A stretch of 64,000 nt of DNA from NCBI GenBank assembly GCA_050944685.1, contig JBMNRP010000012.1:9649-73648 (forward strand), in the 5' to 3' direction. Position 1 is the first letter of the stretch. Each line of letters opens with the position of its first letter. Made by a program: the position numbers and the translations under genes. This document shows, piece by piece, positions 15,091-24,297 of this stretch. The notes under the pieces were generated by a model. The model was not told where the DNA came from and searched no databases. It was given only the letters and a program-made list of their open reading frames with translations. Origin of the DNA: CADBRN01 sp050944685. Its GTDB lineage: Bacteria > Bacillota > Clostridia > Lachnospirales > Lachnospiraceae.

Positions 15091-16502
15091 TCATGAGTAA
15101 GAATATGAAAGAAAACAGAATGGGAACGGATCCGGTTCCGCAGGTCTTGCTGAAAATGGGCATTCCGATCATCTGCTCGCTGGTGCTTCAGGCGTGCTAT
15201 AACATCGTGGACAGCATGTTCGTCGCGCGAATGCCGGATATGAACGGGATCGCTCACTCCGGCGAGCTGGGCGTCAACGCGCTCACCCTCGCGTTTCCCA
15301 TTCAGATGCTGATTATCGCCTTCGGCGTCGGGACGGGCGTCGGGGTCAACGCACTTCTTTCCAGGAGTCTCGGACAGAAGAATACGAAAAAGCTGGCGCT
15401 TGCCGCCGGAAACGGAGTGACGCTCGGAATTATTATTTATCTGTGTTTCGTCCTATTCGGAATATTCGGAATCCGGGGGTACCTGACGTCACAGACGAGT
15501 GATGCCGATATCCTGAACATGGCGACTACGTATCTTCAAATCTGTACGTTTCTGAGTATTTTCATCATCGAATTCGGAATTTACGAGAAATTTCTGCAGT
15601 CGACCGGGAAAACGATATATTCTACGATCGCCCAGATTTCCGGAGCACTGACCAATATCGTGTTTGATCCGATCATGATCTATGGGCTTCTCGGGTGCCC
15701 GGCTATGGGAATCGCAGGCGCAGCCTGGGCGACGGTTCTCGGACAGATGGTTTCGTTCGTGCTGGCCGCTTTTTTCCAGTACACGAAGAATAAAGAAATC
15801 CCGTCCGGAATCATCTATCTGAAGCCGGACGGAAGGACAATCCGGGAGATATACAGCATCGGTACTTCGGCGATTATCATGCAGGCATTGATGTCGGTCA
15901 TGACATACGGCGTAAATATCATCTTCGGACACGTTTCCTCTTCCGCCGTCACTGCCTATGGAATTTTCTACAAGATTCAGCAGTTTATCTTTTTTGCGGG
16001 ATTCGGAATCCGGGATGCCGTTACTCCGCTGATTTCCTATAATTACGGAATGGGATCGCAGAAGAGAGTACGGGAGGGAATCCGGTACGGATTGATTGAT
16101 ACAGAGATCATCATGCTCGCGGGAATTCTGATTCTGGAGCTGTTCGCCCATCCGCTCGCCCGGGTCTTCGGGCTGACGGCGGGGACGGAGACGCTTTGCG
16201 TCAGAGCAATGCGGATGATCGCGCCGGGGTTTATCTTCGCCGGGATCAGTATTGCCGCGCAGGGGGTGTTTCAGGCCCTTGAGAGCGGCACCTATTCGCT
16301 GATCGTTTCTCTGCTCCGGCTTCTGATCGTCGTTCTTCCGCTGTGCTGGATTTTTTCGCAGACAAATGATCCGGAAACCATGATCTGGCTCGCTTTTCCG
16401 ATCTCGGAGGCTATTTCCGCTGTAGTAGCCGTTTTTCTGATGAAAAAGGCGGAGCGGACAAAAGTGGAGGTCATGAAAAACTGGGGACGAAGTGCCTCAT
16501 AA
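15087..16502 (+). CDS. MATE-family multidrug efflux transporter
   Basis: A 471-residue, twelve-helix exporter that would use a sodium or proton gradient. Family marks include the opening PVPQVLLKMGIPIICSLVLQACYNIVDSMFVARM, the GTGVGVNALLSRSLGQKN segment and an internal repeat in the second half beginning YSIGTSAIIMQALMSVMTYGVNIIFG. The start is ATG 15087 (a second ATG is at 15093), overlapping the stop of the DUF2798 gene by four bases. The two genes probably form one operon driven from 14387-14415 and subject to the leader hairpin. Substrates are unknown; the family exports cationic drugs and metabolites. Confidence 0.93.
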   Translation: MIMSKNMKENRMGTDPVPQVLLKMGIPIICSLVLQACYNIVDSMFVARMPDMNGIAHSGELGVNALTLAFPIQMLIIAFGVGTGVGVNALLSRSLGQKNTKKLALAAGNGVTLGIIIYLCFVLFGIFGIRGYLTSQTSDADILNMATTYLQICTFLSIFIIEFGIYEKFLQSTGKTIYSTIAQISGALTNIVFDPIMIYGLLGCPAMGIAGAAWATVLGQMVSFVLAAFFQYTKNKEIPSGIIYLKPDGRTIREIYSIGTSAIIMQALMSVMTYGVNIIFGHVSSSAVTAYGIFYKIQQFIFFAGFGIRDAVTPLISYNYGMGSQKRVREGIRYGLIDTEIIMLAGILILELFAHPLARVFGLTAGTETLCVRAMRMIAPGFIFAGISIAAQGVFQALESGTYSLIVSLLRLLIVVLPLCWIFSQTNDPETMIWLAFPISEAISAVVAVFLMKKAERTKVEVMKNWGRSAS

Positions 16503-16576
16503 AGCGAAGGCTGTGCCGGTAATTTTTTCTGTTTCTTTTTCCCGTCTTCCTTTCAACGCCATTCTGATGTAAAATG

Positions 16577-16601
16577 AAATCCCTGATTACAGGATTTTTT
16601 T
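16577..16601 (+). terminator. Intrinsic terminator after the MATE gene
   Basis: AAATCCCTG and CAGGATTT form a short hairpin with a four-base loop and one bulge, followed by a run of T. Confidence 0.6.
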
Positions 16602-16652
16602 GCAGCAGCAGACAATCCGGTCCGTGCGACGGACAGAGACAGGAAAGAGTTC

Positions 16653-19600
16653 ATGCTTCAGTTACAGCACATCAGCAAAGAATATCACACGGGAAATCTG
16701 GTTCAGAAGGCGCTGGACGACGTGAGTCTCGTTTTCCGCGATAATGAATTCGTCGCGATTCTGGGGCCGAGCGGTTCGGGGAAGACGACGCTTCTGAACA
16801 TCATCGGAGGTCTGGATCAATACGACAGCGGCGACCTGGTGATCGGAGGAGTCTCAACGAAGCACTACAGGGACCGCGACTGGGATTCATACCGCAATCA
16901 TACGATCGGATTCGTTTTTCAGAACTACAATCTGATCCTGCATCAGACGGTTCTTTCCAATGTGGAACTGGCGCTCACAATTGGCGGCGTCTCGCCGGAG
17001 GAGAGGCGCCGCCGCGCGGAGGACGCTCTGGATCAGGTCGGCCTGAGGGAACACATGAACAAACGTCCAATGCAGCTGTCGGGCGGGCAGATGCAGAGAG
17101 TCGCGATTGCCCGGGCCCTGGTCAATGATCCGGATGTAGTGCTGGCGGATGAGCCGACAGGAGCGCTGGACAGCGAGACCGGCGTACAGGTGATGAATCT
17201 CCTGAAGGAAGTGGCGAAAGACCGGCTGGTAATCATGGTCACTCACAATCCCTCTCTCGCGGAAGAATACGCTACGCGCATTATCCGGATCAGAGACGGC
17301 CGTGTGATATCCGACAGCGATCCCGCGGATGTTTCCGGCGTGGTTCCGGAAACGGAAGAAAAAGGGCCGGGCAGAAAAAAAATTTCCGGAAAAAATACGC
17401 GCAGGACTTCCATGTCATTCCTGACGGCTCTGTCGCTCAGTTTTAATAATCTGAGGACCAAAAAGGCACGCACGATTCTCGTTTCGTTTGCGGGCTCGAT
17501 CGGAATCATCGGAATTGCGCTGATTCTGGCGATCTCTACGGGCGTGAATCATTATATTGAGACGACCGAGGCGGAGACGCTCGCGCAGTATCCGCTGGAA
17601 ATTGAGAGTACCGGGGTCGATCTCACGAGTCTGATGAACAGTTCCGGGAGCGGAGAGCAGGGGATGTTCGGAAACAGCCGGGAGGAAGTGGAGACGGATG
17701 CGGTCGGAGTCAGCAGGCTGGCTGAAAATCTGTTCTCCGGCGTTCAGAAAAATGACCTCGGTTCGCTTAAAAAATATCTGGAGAGCGGGGAATCGGAGAT
17801 CGGGGAATACACCAGTTCCATTGAGTATATTTACAATATTGAGCCGCAGATTTTCCGGATTTCCGATGAAAAGGAGACGGACTCCGGGGAGGTGCTTCAG
17901 CTCAATCCGAACCGCCTGTTCTCGAAGCTTTCAGAAGGATCTTCGGACTCGTCGACTTCTTCGATCATGAGCTCCCAGATGTTCAGCTATGTGAGTTCTT
18001 CTCTGTTCAGCAAGCTGCCGGCGGACAGGCTCCTCTACGAGAATGCTTACGATCTGAAGGCAGGACACTGGCCGGAAAGCAGCGGCGACCTCGTCCTGGT
18101 TCTGCCGGCGGACGGGAGAGTCAGCGACGTCCTTCTGTATGAGATCGGGGTAATGGATCTCAGTGAGCTGGAGGATATGATAGATCGCCTGAGTGGAGAA
18201 AAAGAGGACAGCGATTCGGAAGAGGATTCCACGGAGTCCGTATCTGCCTCGTCCGGCGGAGATGAGGAACAGACGTTTTCCTACGATGAATTTATCGGGC
18301 GGACGTTCCGGCTGGTAAACAGTGCGGATTATTATCAGTATGACAGTTCATACGGCGTCTGGGTCGATCGCTCGGACGATGAGGAATATCTGAAAAAACT
18401 GGTTCAGAATGGGAGAGAGCTGAAGATCACCGGAGTGATTCAGGCGAAAGATGAGAATAACCAGAGTCTTCAGACAGGAATCGGGTATCTGCCGGAACTG
18501 GTCACGGAGCTGAACCGGAAAGCGGCGAAATCGGATGTGGTAAAAGCACAGCTGGATTCGACGGACGTCAATGTACTGACCGGAGACAAATTCGGGGAAG
18601 AGCAGGATCTCGATTTCAGCAAGCTGATTACCATCGATGAAAATGCGATCCGGGACGCTTTTTCCGTGGATTCTTCTGCTCTGGAGGAAGGCCTCTCGGC
18701 GGAAGATATCGAAGAGGCGGGTCTCGACGCGGATGACCTGAATCTGGATGACATTGACCTTTCCGGAATAGATCCGGGACAGTTCGTCGACGAAGACCAG
18801 TTGGAATCCATTCTGGAGTCCATTGATGTTTCGGATATCATGAACTCAGTCCGCTTTAATGTGTCCGCGGATACGCTCTCCCGGCTTTTTTCCCGGATGG
18901 CGGAAGGCTATCTGTCGTATTCCGCAAAGGATCCTTCTACCAATTACGCGGAGCTGGGCAATTCGATCGGGGAATTTCTGAATTCGGAAGAAGCGCTGGA
19001 AGTTGTGAGAGAACAGATCGGGGAGATCGTCTCGCATGTTTCCGTCGATCCGGATGATCTGGAAAATGTGATCACGAAGGTTCTGCAGTCCTGGATTGAG
19101 TACGTAAATAACGTCAACGAGGGAAAGGCGGAGAGTGAAAAGATTTCGGTCTATGACATGAATGCACTCCGGGAATATCTGAGCACGGCGGGAGGGCAGA
19201 AGCTTCTCTCGGACGCCGTGTCGGAGCTGGCACTGGATTCGGACGGAATTTCCAACGAACAGCTCGCAGAGATCACCGGAGCGCTCGCGGAAAAATACAG
19301 TGAGTGGGCGAAAGCAAACAACAAGCCACAGCCGGACAAGCTGGCGGAATCTTTTTCCTCGTGGCTTTCGAGTGAGGACGGGCAGACCAGACTCACGGAG
19401 GCGGCCGGAGAGATCATCGACACAAGCGGTGTAGAGCAGGCTTTGTCTTCGCAGCTCCAGTCTGCCGCACAGCAGCTTTCCGCTTCGCTCTCGGGAAGCA
19501 TCCAGGAGGCGGTCTCCGGAATCATGTCCTCGGCGATGAACCAGATCAGCGGGCAGCTGCAGCAGACTCTGTCATCCGCCATGAAGAATATTCTTTCTTC

Positions 19601-20348
19601 TATGCAGAACAATATGGGAGATTTGCTGAAAATTGATACGGACGCCCTTGCGGGAGCGATTCGCACCAGCATGGATCCGGAGCAGATCAATTCGCTGTTA
19701 AGTTCGCTCTATTCGGATGCCTCCTCGGATCAGAAGAGCGTCCTGCAGGAGATGGGATATGTCGATCCGGAATCGCCTGACGCGATCTATCTCTACTCGA
19801 AGGATTTTGAGTCAAAGCAGAAAGTAACCGATATTCTCGACGAATATAACGACAAGATGAGAGAGAGCGGCAACTCGGATAAAGTGATCGCCTATACGGA
19901 TTTTATGGCGGCTATGCTTGGTTCCGTCACCCGCATCGTGAATCTGGTCAGCTATGTGCTGATCGCGTTTGTGGGGATTTCGCTTATCGTTTCATCGATC
20001 ATGATCGGAGTCATTACCTATATCAGTGTCCTGGAGAGGCAAAAGGAGATCGGAATTCTGAGGGCGATGGGCGCTTCCAAGCGCAATATCCGGGAAGTCT
20101 TCAATGCTGAGACATTTATCACCGGATTTCTTGCCGGGCTCATCGGAGTCGCGGTCTCCATCGCGCTGACGTTTCCGATTACCTCGCTGATCGAAAAAAA
20201 ATCCGGACAGTACGTTCGCGTCTTTCTGAAACCGGAATCGGTGTTCCTGCTGATTCTTCTGAGCTGCGCGCTCACGATCCTCGCCGGACTGATCCCGTCC
20301 GGGAAAGCGGCAAAGAGCGACCCGGTTGCCGCTCTGAGAACGGAATAG
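16653..20348 (+). CDS. MacB/FtsX-type ABC transporter with a very large extracytoplasmic insert
   Basis: A 1231-residue single-chain ABC protein. Residues about 1-225 are the ATPase: Walker A GPSGSGKTT, signature LSGGQMQRVAIARAL, Walker B VVLADEPTGALD and switch histidine MVTHN. A linker and first helix follow (SFAGSIGIIGIALILAISTGV, about 272-295). An extracytoplasmic region of roughly 780 residues, rich in Ser, Glu, Asp and Gln with predicted helical segments, precedes three C-terminal helices with the FtsX signature (VLERQKEIGILRAMGASKRNIREVF). MacB-type proteins act as mechanotransmitters or export/sense peptides rather than carry solutes through a channel. The insert is much larger than in ordinary MacB proteins, though similar large forms occur in Clostridia. 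The stop is 6 bp from a convergent gene. Confidence 0.88.
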   Translation: MLQLQHISKEYHTGNLVQKALDDVSLVFRDNEFVAILGPSGSGKTTLLNIIGGLDQYDSGDLVIGGVSTKHYRDRDWDSYRNHTIGFVFQNYNLILHQTVLSNVELALTIGGVSPEERRRRAEDALDQVGLREHMNKRPMQLSGGQMQRVAIARALVNDPDVVLADEPTGALDSETGVQVMNLLKEVAKDRLVIMVTHNPSLAEEYATRIIRIRDGRVISDSDPADVSGVVPETEEKGPGRKKISGKNTRRTSMSFLTALSLSFNNLRTKKARTILVSFAGSIGIIGIALILAISTGVNHYIETTEAETLAQYPLEIESTGVDLTSLMNSSGSGEQGMFGNSREEVETDAVGVSRLAENLFSGVQKNDLGSLKKYLESGESEIGEYTSSIEYIYNIEPQIFRISDEKETDSGEVLQLNPNRLFSKLSEGSSDSSTSSIMSSQMFSYVSSSLFSKLPADRLLYENAYDLKAGHWPESSGDLVLVLPADGRVSDVLLYEIGVMDLSELEDMIDRLSGEKEDSDSEEDSTESVSASSGGDEEQTFSYDEFIGRTFRLVNSADYYQYDSSYGVWVDRSDDEEYLKKLVQNGRELKITGVIQAKDENNQSLQTGIGYLPELVTELNRKAAKSDVVKAQLDSTDVNVLTGDKFGEEQDLDFSKLITIDENAIRDAFSVDSSALEEGLSAEDIEEAGLDADDLNLDDIDLSGIDPGQFVDEDQLESILESIDVSDIMNSVRFNVSADTLSRLFSRMAEGYLSYSAKDPSTNYAELGNSIGEFLNSEEALEVVREQIGEIVSHVSVDPDDLENVITKVLQSWIEYVNNVNEGKAESEKISVYDMNALREYLSTAGGQKLLSDAVSELALDSDGISNEQLAEITGALAEKYSEWAKANNKPQPDKLAESFSSWLSSEDGQTRLTEAAGEIIDTSGVEQALSSQLQSAAQQLSASLSGSIQEAVSGIMSSAMNQISGQLQQTLSSAMKNILSSMQNNMGDLLKIDTDALAGAIRTSMDPEQINSLLSSLYSDASSDQKSVLQEMGYVDPESPDAIYLYSKDFESKQKVTDILDEYNDKMRESGNSDKVIAYTDFMAAMLGSVTRIVNLVSYVLIAFVGISLIVSSIMIGVITYISVLERQKEIGILRAMGASKRNIREVFNAETFITGFLAGLIGVAVSIALTFPITSLIEKKSGQYVRVFLKPESVFLLILLSCALTILAGLIPSGKAAKSDPVAALRTE

Positions 20349-20354
20349 TTCCGT

Positions 20355-21722
20355 TTACATTTCCCTTGCGATTTCGTCCGCGACATATACGCCGCTGGCG
20401 GAAGCGTGGGAGAGGGAGTGGGTCACTCCGGAGCCGTCTCCGATCACGTACAGATGCCGGTGCATCGTTTCAAGATGCCTGTCCAGCTCCACCTCCATGT
20501 TGTAGAATTTGACTTCCACGCCGTAGAGGAGAGTGTCGTCGTTGGCGGTTCCGGGGGCAATTTTATCCAGCGCGTAAATCATTTCGATGATTCCGTCCAG
20601 AATCCGTTTCGGAAGAACCAGGGACAGATCGCCCGGCGTTGCGTCAAGCGTCGGACGCACGGTGCCTTCCGCGATCCGCTGCGCGTTGCTGCGGCGCCCG
20701 CGTTCCAGGTCTCCGAAGCGCTGGACCATCACGCCGCCTCCGAGCATATTGGAGAGACGCGCGATGCTCTCGCCGTAGCTGTTGGAATCCCGGAACGGCT
20801 CGGAGAAAGTTTTTGAGACGAGAAGGGCGAAGTTTGTATTGCCCGTCTTCTTTGCCGGATCTTCAAAGGCGTGTCCGTTTACGGTGATGATGCCGTTCGT
20901 GTTTTCGGCGACGACCAGCCCGTTCGGATTCATACAGAAGGTCCGGACCCGGTCCTCGTATTTTTCCGTCCGATAGACGATCTTTCCTTCATAGAGAGCC
21001 GATGTGATATTTTCGAAGATTTCCGCGGGAAGTTCCACGCGGACCCCGAGATCCACCCGGCAGGATTTGGTCGGGATATCCAGATCCCGGCAGACGGATT
21101 CCATCCACTTGCTCCCGCTTCTCCCGACGGAAATGACGCAGTAGCGGCAGTCCTCATACGTATCCCCGAAATGGATCCGATATCCGGAAACGGTTTTTTC
21201 CACCTGATCGGCCCGGGTATGAAACCGGATTTCTACGCGATTCTTCAGCTCCTGATACAGATTCTGCAGGACGATGTAATTAATGTCCGTGCCGAGATGT
21301 CGCACAGAGGCTTCCAGCAGCTGCAGCTTGTTCTGCATGCAGATTTTCTTCAGCTCTGATCCGGCGGTGGAATACATCCGGGTTCCGCTTCCGCCGTGGG
21401 AGACATTGATGTCATCCACGTAGTGCATGAGTTCCAGCGCCTTTTCCCGGCCGATATATTGGTAGAGCGTTCCTCCGAAATCGTTGGTGTTGTTATATTT
21501 TCCGTCGGAAAAAGCGCCCGCACCTCCGAAGCCGTTCATGATCGAACATGTATTGCAGCGGATGCAGGTCTTGATTTTTTTTCCGTCGATCGGACAGTGC
21601 CGCTCATTCAGCGGGCCTCCTGCCTCCAGAATCATGACGTCCAGGTCGGGACGTTTTTTTGTCAGTTCATAGGCTGAAAAAATTCCACCGGGGCCGGCCC
21701 CGATGATGATCACATCTTTCAT
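20355..21722 (-). CDS. NAD(P)/FAD-dependent oxidoreductase, COG2509-like
   Basis: A 455-residue flavoprotein. The N-terminal FAD motif is DVIIIGAGPGGIFSAYEL; a cysteine-rich segment follows near residues 55-80 (HCPIDGKKIKTCIRCNTC) before GFGGAGAFSDGKYN, the hallmark of the uncharacterised FAD-dependent dehydrogenase family COG2509. The C-terminus has VIGDGSGVTHSLSHASASGVYVADEIA, the second FAD contact. The cysteines might bind a metal or act in redox transfer; function is unknown. ATG 21722 is chosen because CAGGAGAACG precedes it; a longer start at 21764 would add 14 residues without support. Convergent with the large ABC gene. Confidence 0.85.
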   Translation of the reverse strand: MKDVIIIGAGPGGIFSAYELTKKRPDLDVMILEAGGPLNERHCPIDGKKIKTCIRCNTCSIMNGFGGAGAFSDGKYNNTNDFGGTLYQYIGREKALELMHYVDDINVSHGGSGTRMYSTAGSELKKICMQNKLQLLEASVRHLGTDINYIVLQNLYQELKNRVEIRFHTRADQVEKTVSGYRIHFGDTYEDCRYCVISVGRSGSKWMESVCRDLDIPTKSCRVDLGVRVELPAEIFENITSALYEGKIVYRTEKYEDRVRTFCMNPNGLVVAENTNGIITVNGHAFEDPAKKTGNTNFALLVSKTFSEPFRDSNSYGESIARLSNMLGGGVMVQRFGDLERGRRSNAQRIAEGTVRPTLDATPGDLSLVLPKRILDGIIEMIYALDKIAPGTANDDTLLYGVEVKFYNMEVELDRHLETMHRHLYVIGDGSGVTHSLSHASASGVYVADEIAREM

Positions 21723-22011
21723 ATCGTTCTCCTGATGAAAAAAAATTGAATAATTTTCGCTCAACGAATGATTTTCCAGATTCCATTTTCCATGGAAACC
21801 GTATATTTGTCAATTCCGTCGGGGATGGCCGCTTTGGTTTCTTTCGTGTGAAAAAGCCGGATTCCGGATTTGAGTATGGCTTTGTACTGAAATCCGTGTA
21901 AACCGAAAGTTTATTCTGTGTTACAATAAAACGGCTTCTATGCCGGATTTCCCGGATTTTCATGGTACGTGAAATACAAATCCCGGAAGCAATAAATCTG
22001 GAGAGTGATGT

Positions 22012-24270
22012 ATGGTGAGGAGAAAATTCAGAAATACGATCCGTGTGCTGATCAGCCTTGTGGCAGCGGCTGCCGTGTGCGCGCCGAAGGCGGTGGGGGC
22101 AGATGTAAGCGTGACCTCTTCGGATGATGCGGCATCCATGCTGATCAGTGACATTACGGAACAGAATATTGAATCGGACCAGGCCTATCAGAAGAGCGGC
22201 GATATTTCCGATCTGTTTGACGAAAAAGTCTTTGACGGGGACGGAACCGGCAGCTCCGCGGACGAAGATTCCGTCATCCTGCAGGCCGCGAGAGCGGATC
22301 AGGAGACTTCTTTCGATTTGAGAGATCAGGGCGTCGTTACTCCGGTCAAAAATCAGAATCCATGGGGTACCTGCTGGGCGTTCAGCGCGGTGGCCGCCTC
22401 GGAGACGAGCATTCTCTCGGATCTGAATGAAACCTATGAGGAGACGGTGACTTCCGGCTCGTCAATGGACCTCTCCGAGCTCCAGCTGGCCTGGATGGCC
22501 GGGACGCCTCTTGAAGAGAACCCGTCCGGCCTCAGTGAAACCCACAGTCAGGAGGGAGAGGGCTATACGCCCCTTGCTGAGGATTACGATGCCTCGGATG
22601 TTTTTTTCGGAGGTTCCAGCTATACGTCGACTTCCGTTCTGTCCTCCGGGATCGGTCCCGTCTATGAGTCGGACGTTCCCTACGCAAATCACGCGGGGAA
22701 CCGGGACGCCTCCGGGGACTGGTCCGTCTCCGAAGATCACCGCTTTCAGAAGCGATGGACCCTGAGTGAGACGAGGATCCTTCCGAATCCTGCGAACAGT
22801 GACGAATCGTCTGTCATCGAGGCAGATATCCGGGCCATGAAGCAGGAACTGAAGGAGGGAAGAGGGCTCGATATTCAGCTCTATTTCAACACCGGCTCGG
22901 ACAGTTACAGCTCTGAAAATTACGCGGTTTACAACAGCGAGGATACCGCTATCAATCATGAGGTCTGCATCATCGGATGGGACGATAATTTCAGCAAAGA
23001 TAATTTCAACGAGGGAAATCAGCCGGAAAGCGACGGCGCCTGGCTTGTAAAAAACAGCTGGGGGTCGGAGACGAGCGACGGGTCGGATTACTCGGATTTC
23101 GGTTACGTAGATTCCGAAACCGGAAAGCACTCGGGATGTTTCTGGATCTCCTACTACGACAGGTCGCTTTCCAATGCGGTGTCCTTCCTCTATGACGTCA
23201 GCGGGGGGACCGGGTCGGATTCTTCGGAGATCAGTGCCCAGTACGATTATATGAATTCTTATATGCCGGACGTCATGGATTACAGCACCCACGAGGTTTC
23301 CATGGCCAATATATTCCAGGCCCCGGAGGATTCGAAGATCACATCGGTCGCCTGTATCACGGCGAGTCCGCAGACCACAGTGACCTACCAGGTCTTCCTC
23401 CTATCCGATTCGTACTCGAATCCCTCGGACGGAACGAAAATTGCAGAATATACGACGACGTATGATTACGGGGGCTATCACAAAGAGGAAATCGATACGG
23501 GAGATGTGACGCTTCCGGAGGGCGCTTCGTACAGCATTCTGGTGACGGAAAAAACAGAAGAGGGCGCGAGTGAGATCATTCTTCAGGCGGGATACAGCCA
23601 GGAGTTTATCAGCCGCTATAATAATAATCATCCCGATAATCTGCAGTCCGGCTATTACGAGGGCATCATCAATCCGGGAGAGAGTTATCTTTGCTGTGAC
23701 GGAAGCTGGGTCGATTTTGCGGACGTGAACGCCGCGCTGGAGAGCTCCGGTGAGTCGGCCAATCAGAACCGCGATTACGACAATTTCCCCGTCCGGGCGA
23801 CTCTGACGCCGGTCAATACACAGACGGCTCAAAGTCAGACGGATCAGGACCAGACATCACAGAATGAGGTTTCGATGTATCGTCTGTATAATCCGAACAG
23901 CGGGGAACATTTTTATACGGCCAGCGCTGAGGAAAAGTCTGATCTCGTGGCGCTCGGCTGGCGGAATGAGGGAATCGGATGGACGGCCCCGGCATCGTCG
24001 AAGACGCCGGTCTATCGTCTCTATAACAAAAACGGAGGCGAGCATCACTATACGGTCTCGGAGAGCGAGAAGGCCATGCTGGTTGAGGCCGGCTGGCGAT
24101 ATGAGGGGATCGGGTGGTATTCCGACGACTCGAAAACCACGCCGCTGTACCGCCAGTATAATCCCAACGCCTTTTCGAATAACCACAACTACACCGCAAG
24201 CCAGAAAGAGAAGGAGTATCTGATCAGCCTCGGCTGGAGAGACGAGGGGATCGGATGGTACGGGCTGTAA
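22012..24270 (+). CDS. Secreted papain-family (C1) cysteine protease with DUF5648 repeats
   Basis: A 752-residue exported protein. A signal peptide spans about residues 1-30. The protease domain (about 100-390) carries the catalytic triad: Cys121 in WGTCWAFSAVAASE, His in INHEVCIIGWDDNF and Asn in WLVKNSWG. A beta-rich domain follows (about 400-600), then a Gln/Thr linker and three C-terminal DUF5648 repeats of about 45 residues, each of the form YRLYNPNSGEHFYTAS ... GWRNEGIGW. The same module ends the cobalamin-regulated protein at 38208-39419. No sortase motif is visible, so retention is probably through the repeats. Similar C1 proteins with lectin-like domains occur on Clostridia surfaces. 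Likely role is extracellular proteolysis of host or dietary protein; the repeat ligand is unknown. Confidence 0.9.
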   Translation: MVRRKFRNTIRVLISLVAAAAVCAPKAVGADVSVTSSDDAASMLISDITEQNIESDQAYQKSGDISDLFDEKVFDGDGTGSSADEDSVILQAARADQETSFDLRDQGVVTPVKNQNPWGTCWAFSAVAASETSILSDLNETYEETVTSGSSMDLSELQLAWMAGTPLEENPSGLSETHSQEGEGYTPLAEDYDASDVFFGGSSYTSTSVLSSGIGPVYESDVPYANHAGNRDASGDWSVSEDHRFQKRWTLSETRILPNPANSDESSVIEADIRAMKQELKEGRGLDIQLYFNTGSDSYSSENYAVYNSEDTAINHEVCIIGWDDNFSKDNFNEGNQPESDGAWLVKNSWGSETSDGSDYSDFGYVDSETGKHSGCFWISYYDRSLSNAVSFLYDVSGGTGSDSSEISAQYDYMNSYMPDVMDYSTHEVSMANIFQAPEDSKITSVACITASPQTTVTYQVFLLSDSYSNPSDGTKIAEYTTTYDYGGYHKEEIDTGDVTLPEGASYSILVTEKTEEGASEIILQAGYSQEFISRYNNNHPDNLQSGYYEGIINPGESYLCCDGSWVDFADVNAALESSGESANQNRDYDNFPVRATLTPVNTQTAQSQTDQDQTSQNEVSMYRLYNPNSGEHFYTASAEEKSDLVALGWRNEGIGWTAPASSKTPVYRLYNKNGGEHHYTVSESEKAMLVEAGWRYEGIGWYSDDSKTTPLYRQYNPNAFSNNHNYTASQKEKEYLISLGWRDEGIGWYGL

Positions 24271-24297
24271 CCGCCATTTCACAGGGAGTTTTACCGG

